18,084 bases of DNA from CAWINH01 sp963837425. Lineage in GTDB: Bacteria > Chloroflexota > Limnocylindria > QHBO01. A model generated the notes under the pieces. It had not been told where the DNA came from, did not search any database, and was given only the letters and a program-made list of their open reading frames with translations. The stretch covers positions 1-18,084 of the forward strand of contig CAWINH010000007.1 of the NCBI GenBank assembly GCA_963837425.1, written 5' to 3'. Numbering within the stretch: the first letter of the stretch is position 1; each line of letters opens with the position of its first letter. Below, piece after piece: positions 1 through 7,289 of this stretch. Both the position numbers and the translations under genes were made by a program.

Positions 1-2
1 TC

Positions 3-101
3 CCGATCTTCGGGTCAGCCAACGCGTGCCCGTCGCTGCTCGAGCCGTTCTACCAGTGCGCGCAGCCGACGCCGTCGCCCGCCGCCCTGCTCGGAGGCTG
101 A
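3..101 (+). CDS. C-terminal fragment of an unidentified protein
   Basis: An open frame enters from the left edge and stops at TGA 99-101, giving 32 residues that end in a Pro/Ala-rich tail with two cysteines. The third codon position is almost always G or C, as in the real genes of this window. It ends a few bases before the convergent DedA gene. The Cys plus Pro/Ala-rich composition would suit a secreted or periplasmic protein, but the piece is too short to identify. It could also be a chance open frame. Confidence 0.45.
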   Translation, partial: PIFGSANACPSLLEPFYQCAQPTPSPAALLGG

Positions 102-105
102 GCGC

Positions 106-777
106 CTAGCCGCTCACGCGCTCGCCCCGGGGCCCGCGCAGCCAGCGGTAGATGAGGTAGATGGTCCCGATCGCCACGACCCCGTAGATCGGGTACTCGT
201 AGGGCCGGACCGCGTCATACAGGCTCCGGTAGTTCTCGCCGAGCAGGTAGCCGCCGAGAAGGAGCGCCGCGTTCCAGGGCAGGGAGCCAAGCGCGGAGAA
301 CAGGATGAAGCGCCAGACCGACATCCGCGCCACCCCGGCGGGGTAGTTGATGAGGGCACGGACCAACGGGACGAGCCGCCCGAAGAAGACTGCCCAGTCC
401 CCGTAGCGCGCGAACCACGCATCGGCCCGGTCGAGGTCGTCGGGCCGGATGTGCACGTAGCGCCCGTAGCGATCCAGCAGCGGTCGGCCGCCCCAGGCAC
501 CGATCAGGTAGCCGATCAGCGAGCCGAGCACCGCACCGGTGGTGGCGATGAGGAGCACCGCCAGCCAGTTCCACGGCGCGTTCGTGAGCGGCTCGAGGAC
601 CGATGGATCGGCCGCCGACTGGCTCACCTTCCAGCCCGCCATGGGGACGATCACCTCGGAAGGGATGATCGGGACGAAGGTCTCGAGGCCAATGGCGACC
701 GCCACCCCGAGGTAGCCGACCTTGTCGTAGAGCGAGAGGAAGAAGGGGATGAGGACGCTGTCGATGAACTCCAGCAT
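106..777 (-). CDS. DedA family (VTT-domain) integral membrane protein
   Basis: A 223-residue polytopic membrane protein of the DedA/SNARE-associated family. The family hallmarks are visible: an acidic ETFVPIIPSE segment at residues 32-41, a GSLIGY glycine-rich segment near 85-90, and the FGRLVPLVR motif at 132-140 followed by the conserved PAG. Hydrophobic stretches lie at about 5-35, 72-95, 125-150, 155-182 and 196-212. Length is normal for the family. Some DedA proteins are known to flip undecaprenyl phosphate or other lipids and to maintain membrane potential. It lies 15 bp downstream of the PAP2 phosphatase on the same strand, so the two are probably one operon. The ATG at 777 has no clear Shine-Dalgarno and may depend on coupling. 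The exact substrate cannot be read from sequence. Confidence 0.93.
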   Translation of the reverse strand: MLEFIDSVLIPFFLSLYDKVGYLGVAVAIGLETFVPIIPSEVIVPMAGWKVSQSAADPSVLEPLTNAPWNWLAVLLIATTGAVLGSLIGYLIGAWGGRPLLDRYGRYVHIRPDDLDRADAWFARYGDWAVFFGRLVPLVRALINYPAGVARMSVWRFILFSALGSLPWNAALLLGGYLLGENYRSLYDAVRPYEYPIYGVVAIGTIYLIYRWLRGPRGERVSG

Positions 778-792
778 TCGAGGCGGCCCGGG

Positions 793-1620
793 CTACGGGT
801 CGTGCTGGCTGCGCATGGGCACCGCCGGGTGGCCGGCCGCGTCGGCGGCCGCCGCTTCCGCTGCGGCCCGCGCACGGGCGCGCTCGTCAACGCCGAGGAC
901 GTGGACCGCCACGATGACCGACAGGAGCGCGGCCCCGGCCATCCAGCCGCCGAGGATGTCCATCGGGTAGTGGGCGCCAAGGTAGATGCGGGTGAGGCTG
1001 ATTGAGCCGATGAGCACCACCGCTACACCGTAGGCGATGAATCCCTGGCGCCGGTCGGGCGCCAGGCGCGCGACGCAGAACGCCGCGAGCCCGTAGAAGA
1101 CGGTGGCCCGCAGCGCGTGCCCTGCCGGGAAGTCGGCGATGTTGTCGAGCCCAATGCCGTTGACGTCGAAGAGGGAGTTCCCCAGCTGCGCAGGGCTGAT
1201 GGGCGGGATGGCGGTGAAGTACTTCAGCGCCCACTCGATCGGGAACGCCAGGGTCCCCGCCGCGAGCAGCAGGGCCAGGTCCGTCCGGCGCTTCGCGAGC
1301 GCCAGCAGTCCGAGCGCCGCAAAGCCGAGGGCCACGAACCAGCCCGAGCCGAGTCCCGAGATGCCGATCAGCAACGCATCGAGCGGTGGCAGGTTCGTCT
1401 GAACCCAGGAGTGGACGGGCGGCACGACCGTCGACATCAGCCACTCCTCGGGCACCGTGTACTCGGTCGTCCGCTTGAAGGTGACGAGCCAGAAGAGGGT
1501 CGGGAGGGCGATCAGCGTGAGCAGGAACGCTGCGGCGGGACTCGGCACCGCGCCGCCCAGTCGATCCCTGCCATCCGCGGCGACGAGCAGGCGGCTGGTG
1601 GGGTCCGGCAGGCGTCGCAC
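793..1620 (-). CDS. PAP2-family membrane phosphatase
   Basis: A 275-residue polytopic protein with the PAP2 (type 2 phosphatidic acid phosphatase) signature: a lysine in EWALKYF near 133, PAGH at 165-168 (family PSGH), and TRIYLGAHYPMD with Arg211, catalytic His217 and Asp221. The first motif (KxxxxxxRP) is degenerate. Members dephosphorylate lipid phosphates or undecaprenyl pyrophosphate on the outer membrane face. The C-terminal tail is Ala/Arg-rich. The frame stays open far upstream, but that part runs antisense to hutH and is a shadow. I chose GTG 1620 because a TATACT hexamer (minus strand, 1632-1627) places the transcription start on this GTG. First gene of an operon with DedA; a C55-lipid phosphatase/flippase pair is an inference. 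Confidence 0.88.
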   Translation of the reverse strand: MRRLPDPTSRLLVAADGRDRLGGAVPSPAAAFLLTLIALPTLFWLVTFKRTTEYTVPEEWLMSTVVPPVHSWVQTNLPPLDALLIGISGLGSGWFVALGFAALGLLALAKRRTDLALLLAAGTLAFPIEWALKYFTAIPPISPAQLGNSLFDVNGIGLDNIADFPAGHALRATVFYGLAAFCVARLAPDRRQGFIAYGVAVVLIGSISLTRIYLGAHYPMDILGGWMAGAALLSVIVAVHVLGVDERARARAAAEAAAADAAGHPAVPMRSQHDP

Positions 1621-1625
1621 GTCCG

Positions 1626-1632
1626 TAGTATA
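1626..1632. promoter_or_regulatory. Overlapping divergent -10 elements for PAP2 and hutH
   Basis: The 7-bp TAGTATA reads TATACT on the minus strand (1632-1627), six bases before the PAP2 GTG. It reads TAGTAT on the plus strand (1626-1631), which would start a transcript near 1638 with a leader of about 49 nt carrying the hutH Shine-Dalgarno. No good -35 is visible for either direction. Inferred from sequence only. Confidence 0.55.
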
Positions 1633-1672
1633 GGGTCGCCTCACCGGCCGGAAGGATTGGCCGGGAGCGTCG

Positions 1673-1679
1673 AAAGGAG
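1673..1679 (+). promoter_or_regulatory. Shine-Dalgarno of hutH that selects an ACG start
   Basis: AAAGGAG is a strong ribosome binding site. Seven bases downstream lies ACG (1687-1689), in frame with hutH at the expected N-terminus. There is no ATG or GTG in frame at suitable spacing. Confidence 0.6.
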
Positions 1680-1686
1680 CCGCGCG

Positions 1687-3203
<1,517 letters not shown>

Positions 3204-3204
<1 letters not shown>

Positions 3205-3950
3205 TGGCCGGGCCGGACGCGCTGACCTTCGAGCTCGTCGACCCGGAGTCGTTCGACGCCATCCCGGCTCCCGCCCAGGCAGGAGCGCGCTGTCAGACCT
3301 GCGACTACTGGGAGCGGCTCGACGGGCGCCGCGAGGCTTCGGAATCGGGCGCAGCGCGCGAGCTGAAGCGGTCGCGGCTGCTGGCGGGTACACGCCTGGC
3401 CGGCGCCTATGGCCTGCTCGCCTTCCGGACCGATGCCGCCGGAGATCGCGTGGCGGTGGGATGGGCGCAGTTCGGCCCGATCTCCGTTTACCCTCGGGCC
3501 CAGGTCATCCGCGACCGATACCCCGAGCTCCCAGACTCGCCGGCGCCCTGGGTCATCACCTGCCTCCAGGTTCCCGTCGAGGTCGAAGATCGGGAGGCGA
3601 CCGCATCGGCCCTGCTGGCGGCGACCTGCGCCGAGCTCGACCGGCGGGGAATCACCGCCGTCGAGGCCTACCCCGAGGGCCTGCCCGATCCGTGGGACCC
3701 ATCCGCGGGACCGGAGGCGATCTACCGCTCCGGCGGCTTCCAGCGCGTGGCCGGGGACGACCGGTACCCCGTGGTGCGCCGCGAGCTGAGCGAATCCGTG
3801 GAGGTCGGCTGGGGCGACCTCCTGTCCCGCACCGCGCCACCGGATGAGGGGGAGGAGTGGCCCCTCCCGCTGCCCACGGGGCCCAGCGAGGACGATCTGT
3901 TCCGGATCCCCGAGAAGCCGAAGCGCCCGAATCCGTTCGGCGACGACTGA
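3204..3950 (+). CDS. GNAT-like N-acetyltransferase family protein
   Basis: A 248-residue soluble protein. Residues 30-33 form a CxxC in RCQTCDYWE. The central part resembles a GNAT fold: WVITCLQV (116-123) as the strand bearing the acetyl-CoA-binding edge, ITAVEAYPE (150-158) as the next strand, then GPEAIYRSGGFQRV (169-182), like the terminal helix and GF segment of acetyltransferases. The last 50 residues are acidic and proline-rich and look unstructured. The start overlaps the hutH stop by one base, implying co-translation, but the substrate is unknown and a link to histidine metabolism is not established. Assignment rests on fold-like patterns, so it is moderate. Confidence 0.7.
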
Positions 3951-4202
3951 TCCTCGTGACGTCCGTGCACCTGTTGGAAGGTGAGGCTGTTTCTCAGCAG
4001 GTGAGGCGTACCTCGCGCTTGCCCCTCTGTGGGCAGCGTGCTCGTGCCTACCTCGCACTGGCTGAGAGGTAGCAGACGCTCGCCCTCCGTTTCCCGCCCG
4101 TTCCGCCGATTGCCCTCACCTGGTGAGCGTTACTGGCGCTGGCCGGTCGGCTGAGGCGTTCACGCGGGCTCCTGGCGTGCCATCGGCCTTAGCATCGATC
4201 CC
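3951..4202. repeat. Intergenic region with phased short repeats and inverted repeats
   Basis: There is no gene in this stretch. AGGTGAGGC occurs at 3979-3987 and 3999-4007 (20 bp apart). TACCTCGC occurs at 4009-4016 and 4049-4056 (40 bp apart). CTCACC-T-GGTGAG forms a palindrome at 4115-4127. Smaller hairpins are CACCT/AGGTG (3968-3972 with 3979-3983) and GAGG/CCTC (4003-4006 with 4011-4014), and CTCAGC at 3993-3998 can pair with GCTGAG at 4061-4066. It may hold operators or an RNA structure, and it could also contain the hutH-GNAT terminator. Confidence 0.4.
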
Positions 4203-4239
4203 AAGGATTCGCCCGAGCGGCGTGTTGTACGGAGTGAGA
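4203..4239 (+). promoter_or_regulatory. Promoter-like signature of ECF module A
   Basis: AAGGAT (4203-4208), TGTTGTA (4223-4229) and GTGAGA (4234-4239) occur with the same spacing before ECF module B (6753-6789). The spacing suits ECF-type -35 and -10 boxes. It ends 27 bases before the preferred GTG start, with SD GAGGGAG at 4252-4258. Shared, possibly autoregulated control is an inference. Confidence 0.5.
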
Positions 4240-4266
4240 GGGCCAGTGACAGAGGGAGCTCGATCG

Positions 4267-4740
4267 GTGGACCCCGGCGACTTCGCGGACGCCGTGGATC
4301 GCCACTACCCGGGCCTGATCCGGCGGCTGACGCTCGTGCTGCACGACGGGGAGGAGGCGAAGGACGTGGCACAGGAGGCCTACCTGCGGGCCTTCAGGGC
4401 TTGGGATTCCTTCGACGGGACCGATGCACGGGCCTGGCTCCACACCATCGGCCTCCGCCTGGCCTTCAACCGCCTGCGCCGGCGACGCGGGTGGGACCGA
4501 TTCCTCCGGAGGGAGCGGCGTGACCCCGAGTGGGTCATGCCGGAGCGCATCGACCTCTGGCGGGCGCTCGCCGAGCTTCGGCCGCAGCAGCGCGCGGCAC
4601 TCCTCCTCAACGTGGTGGACGGGTATACCCAGGCCGAGATCGGCCGCATGCTCGGGCGCCCGGAGGGAACGGTGGCGTCCTGGATCAGCGAGGCGAAGCA
4701 TGACCTGCGCAAGACGCTGAGCGAGGCCTCGGACCGATGA
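4267..4740 (+). CDS. ECF RNA polymerase sigma factor (module A)
   Basis: A 157-residue extracytoplasmic-function sigma factor. The sigma-2 region covers about residues 5-75, with HYPGLIRRLTLVL, DVAQEAYLRAFRAWDSFDG (-10 recognition) and ARAWLHTIGLRLAFN. A short Arg-rich linker follows. Sigma-4 (about 95-150) carries LRPQQRAALLLNVVDGYTQAEIGRML and GTVASWISEAKHDLRK, the -35-binding helix-turn-helix. I chose GTG 4267 because GAGGGAG (4252-4258) lies 8 bases before it and the paralogue starts the same way (GTG GAC). The frame is open upstream to 4123, across the promoter signature. The stop overlaps the next gene (ATGA), the usual arrangement for a sigma factor and its membrane partner. Very similar to the ECF factor at 6807. 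Confidence 0.92.
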   Translation: MDPGDFADAVDRHYPGLIRRLTLVLHDGEEAKDVAQEAYLRAFRAWDSFDGTDARAWLHTIGLRLAFNRLRRRRGWDRFLRRERRDPEWVMPERIDLWRALAELRPQQRAALLLNVVDGYTQAEIGRMLGRPEGTVASWISEAKHDLRKTLSEASDR

Positions 4741-6062
4741 ACGACGAGCGACTGCGCTCCGAGCTCGATGCCCTCGAGCGCTCGGCGCCCGCGGACCTGC
4801 CGCCACGACCTTCGATCGAACGGCGCCGCTCGCGCTGGTTGGTGCCCGCCATGTTCATGGTCCTCGCCGGCCTGCTCATCGGCGTCAGTGCGCCGGTCTG
4901 GCTCGGTGCCGTTCGGCCGGTTGCCTCCACGGGCCCGACCGCGCCCGGCACCCCATCCGGCTCCGCCGCCCCGAGCGCCGGCCCGACGACGAGCGGTCTG
5001 CTGACCTGGCACGTCGTGGCATTCCCCGACGACGGCGCGCTGCTCATCTCGATCACGAACGTCGAGGGACGCCTGATCCTGACCGGCGCCCTCGGCGGGC
5101 GACCGATGGCCTGGTACTCGGACGATGCCGGCTTCTCGTGGCGTCGATCGACGGTCGCCAGCGGGCCCCCCATCGCGACGCTCGTGCCCGCGTCCTACCT
5201 GATGGGTGAACTCGCGGGAACGGCGGAGAGCCTCGTAGCCATCGGTTCGGTGTCGACGGGAGGCAACGACGCTGCGGCCGTGCCGGTCGTCTGGCATTCG
5301 ACCGACGGGGGGGCGAGCTGGGACCCCGCCACCACCGGTGGGTACGTGTCCTTCGCGGCCTCGCCGATGAACCGCGTGCTCTGGGACGGAACGCAGTTCC
5401 TCGCCCTCGAGGAGACCGCGCCCGGCAGCTACGACGGACCGAACTGGAGCTCGACCAACGGGATGACGTGGCAGCCGATGTCGCCGCCGAGCCATGCGCG
5501 GCCGACCACGCCCATCGCCAGCGTCGCCCTCGGCTCGCAGCGCGCGATGCTCGTCGTCACCGACCTGAGCCCCGCGCCCGAGATCTGGGCGGCCGATACA
5601 GACGGCTACCAGGGTCCGGTCCAGGCCGATGGGGGGCCGCTCGAAGCCGAGGCGATCACGGTCGGCACGGAAGGATTCGTCGCCGTCAGCCCCGGCGTCG
5701 CGACGAGCAGCGAGCGGGAGCTCCTCACCGGGATCGGCGCCGTGTGGGGGCACCGTCCGTTTCGGCTCAAGATTCCGGCCGGCGCGGGCGACGTCCTCGT
5801 GGACGCCGTGTCGGACATGGCCCTCGGCACGCTGATCACCGGGTACGCGGGAACGGAGCGCCTCGCGTGGTTCCTCGCGCCCGGCGCGGACGAGGCGTCG
5901 CTTGTCGACGTCGGGATCGGCGCGTCGGTTGCCCTTCGCGCGTCATTCGTGGCGGTGGGCGACTGCGGACCCACCGCGGACTGCGCCACGTACCTGGCGT
6001 ACGGGCTGCAGAAAGAGATTGCGCCACCCGCGCTGTCCGTCGGGCCAGCGCCGACGCCCTAG
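4737..6062 (+). CDS. Single-pass membrane protein with extracytoplasmic BNR/propeller-like repeats (putative ECF partner A)
   Basis: A 441-residue protein with a short charged cytoplasmic N-terminus (1-33), one membrane span (about 35-57), a Ser/Thr/Pro/Gly-rich linker (62-88), and a beta-rich extracytoplasmic part. That part holds Asp-box-like repeats: WYSDDAGFSW (126-135), WHSTDGGASW (186-195) and WSSTNGMTW (237-245). These are typical of BNR/sialidase-type propellers. Near the C-terminus two cysteines six residues apart (GDCGPTADC) could form a disulfide. It overlaps the sigma gene by four bases. By position it should be the anti-sigma factor or sensor of that sigma factor, but the cytoplasmic tail is only about 33 residues and lacks the HxxxCxxC zinc motif of classical ZAS anti-sigmas. 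Ligand unknown. Confidence 0.82.
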   Translation: MNDERLRSELDALERSAPADLPPRPSIERRRSRWLVPAMFMVLAGLLIGVSAPVWLGAVRPVASTGPTAPGTPSGSAAPSAGPTTSGLLTWHVVAFPDDGALLISITNVEGRLILTGALGGRPMAWYSDDAGFSWRRSTVASGPPIATLVPASYLMGELAGTAESLVAIGSVSTGGNDAAAVPVVWHSTDGGASWDPATTGGYVSFAASPMNRVLWDGTQFLALEETAPGSYDGPNWSSTNGMTWQPMSPPSHARPTTPIASVALGSQRAMLVVTDLSPAPEIWAADTDGYQGPVQADGGPLEAEAITVGTEGFVAVSPGVATSSERELLTGIGAVWGHRPFRLKIPAGAGDVLVDAVSDMALGTLITGYAGTERLAWFLAPGADEASLVDVGIGASVALRASFVAVGDCGPTADCATYLAYGLQKEIAPPALSVGPAPTP

Positions 6063-6065
6063 ACG

Positions 6066-6437
6066 TCAGCGGATCAGCGTCACGTCCGGGCCGCCGGGGA
6101 CGTCCGTCCAGGTCGAGTCGCTGGTGGCGACCGGCGCGCCCAACCGCAGCGCGAGCGCCAGGCACAGCCGATCGGCCATTGAGAGGCCGCTGCCCCGTCG
6201 CCAGAGCGCGGCCGCCCGCTCGCCATCCTCCCGGCTGACGTCGGCCACCTCCAGGCCGAACGAGGCGAGGAGCCGGGCGACAAGCTCGGCATCGGCGCCG
6301 TGCTGGCGGCCCTTCAGCAGCACCTCCGACCAGTTCGCGGCGCCGATGATCCCCCCGATGAGGTGCCGTTCGGCATCGTCGCTGCCCGGCTCGTCCTGCA
6401 GCCAGGCCAGGACCACCGATGCGTCGACGACGGTCAT
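6066..6437 (-). CDS. vapC: PIN-domain toxin, VapC type
   Basis: A 123-residue PIN-domain ribonuclease. The acidic metal-binding residues are visible: Asp5 (VVDAS), Glu38 (NWSEVL), Asp89 (SMADRL) and Asp107 (TSDSTW). Length is typical of VapC toxins, which cleave tRNA or rRNA when freed from antitoxin. The ATG (6437-6435) overlaps the stop of the upstream antitoxin by one base (TGATG), the standard coupled arrangement; a TTG immediately before it is less likely. It ends 3 bp after the convergent sensor gene. RNA target unknown. Confidence 0.9.
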   Translation of the reverse strand: MTVVDASVVLAWLQDEPGSDDAERHLIGGIIGAANWSEVLLKGRQHGADAELVARLLASFGLEVADVSREDGERAAALWRRGSGLSMADRLCLALALRLGAPVATSDSTWTDVPGGPDVTLIR

Positions 6438-6691
6438 CAACCCTCGCGCTCCTCGGCCGCGGCCTCCCGGCGGCGATCGGCGATGAGCTCCGCCGAAAGG
6501 CTCGTGTGGACACCAGCGAACATCCCGCGCAGTCGCCGCTTGACCTCGGCCCGCGGCAGCAGCAGGAGGGCACCGTCCTGGACGAGGGCCGCCAGCTCGG
6601 AGCCCTCGGCGATCCCCAGCTCATGGCGGATGGCCACGGGGATGACCACGCGCCCCTTTGGTCCCACTGAAACCACCGGTGTGTCACTCAT
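6437..6691 (-). CDS. vapB: AbrB/MazE-fold antitoxin, VapB type
   Basis: An 84-residue antitoxin with an N-terminal swapped-hairpin AbrB-like DNA-binding domain (about 5-50; VVSVGPKGRVVIPVAIRHEL). The charged C-terminal helical tail should wrap the PIN toxin. I chose ATG 6691. The upstream extension to 6844 is antisense to the ECF gene and is poor in coding character. A 12-bp perfect palindrome, CACTCATGAGTG (6685-6696), spans the start codon and is a candidate autoregulatory operator. First gene of the vapBC pair, which separates the two ECF modules. Confidence 0.88.
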   Translation of the reverse strand: MSDTPVVSVGPKGRVVIPVAIRHELGIAEGSELAALVQDGALLLLPRAEVKRRLRGMFAGVHTSLSAELIADRRREAAAEEREG

Positions 6692-6696
6692 GAGTG
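6685..6696. promoter_or_regulatory. Palindrome over the vapB start codon
   Basis: CACTCATGAGTG is its own reverse complement and contains the vapB ATG. AbrB-fold antitoxins commonly bind palindromes near their own promoter, so this is a candidate operator. A 12-bp palindrome can also arise by chance. Confidence 0.35.
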
Positions 6697-6752
6697 CATA
6701 GTGCCACCTCCCTCCAAGTCGCGTCAACGGCCCGCGACGCCATCGGGCCTGC

Positions 6753-6789
6753 AAGAATCGCAGCGGCTCACCTGTTGTATTGGGTGAGA
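6753..6789 (+). promoter_or_regulatory. Promoter-like signature of ECF module B
   Basis: AAGAAT (6753-6758), TGTTGTA (6773-6779) and GTGAGA (6784-6789) match the module A signature with identical spacing (20 bp from the first box to the second, 11 bp from the second to the third). SD GGAGGGG follows at 6791-6797. Confidence 0.5.
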
Positions 6790-6806
6790 TGGAGGGGATT
6801 GCCTGC

Positions 6807-7289
6807 GTGGACGCCCAACCACGAAACCGAGCCGACGACTTCACCGATGCGGTCGCGCCACACTACGCCGGGCTCGTCCGGCGGCTGACGCTCGTCGTCG
6901 GCGACCACGAGTCGGCGAGCGACCTGGCGCAGGAGGCCTACCTGCGCGCGTACCGCGCCTGGGATCGATTCGACGGGCGGGACGCCCGGGCCTGGCTCCA
7001 CACCATCGGCCTCCGGCTCGCCTTTAACGAGCGCGACCGCCAGCGTCGGTTCCTGGGACTCTTCGGACGACGCACCGAGATCGAACCGTGGGTCGATGCC
7101 AGGGACACCGGGCTGAGCGAGGCGCTTGCCGGCCTGCGCCGCGAGCACCGCGCGGCGCTGCTGCTCAATGCCGTGGACGGGTTCACGCAGGCCGAGATCG
7201 CATCAATGCTCGAAATCTCTCCAGGCACCGTGGCGAGCTGGATCTCCCGGGCGAAGGCACACCTCCGCGAGGCACTGATCGATGACTGA
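6807..7289 (+). CDS. ECF RNA polymerase sigma factor (module B)
   Basis: A 160-residue paralogue of the ECF factor at 4267. Sigma-2 carries HYAGLVRRLTLVV, DLAQEAYLRAYRAWDRFDG and ARAWLHTIGLRLAFN; sigma-4 carries HRAALLLNAVDGFTQAEIASML and GTVASWISRAKAHLRE. GTG 6807 is preferred because GGAGGGG lies 9 bases upstream and the paralogue has the same GTG-GAC start. ATG 6789 (six residues more) and TTG 6780 are alternatives, but both fall inside or next to the promoter signature. The 3' end overlaps the next gene by 8 bases, as expected for a coupled membrane partner. The near-identical -10-binding segment suggests overlapping promoter specificity with module A. Confidence 0.92.
   Translation: MDAQPRNRADDFTDAVAPHYAGLVRRLTLVVGDHESASDLAQEAYLRAYRAWDRFDGRDARAWLHTIGLRLAFNERDRQRRFLGLFGRRTEIEPWVDARDTGLSEALAGLRREHRAALLLNAVDGFTQAEIASMLEISPGTVASWISRAKAHLREALIDD

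Noticed and set aside
1117..1686. Plus-strand extension of hutH upstream to 1117
   Set aside because: It is antisense to the PAP2 coding region and does not resemble HutH; the HutH N-terminus begins near 1687.
4123..4266. Longer start for ECF factor A at 4123
   Set aside because: This extension covers the promoter signature shared with module B and has no match in the paralogue; GTG 4267 has a good SD.
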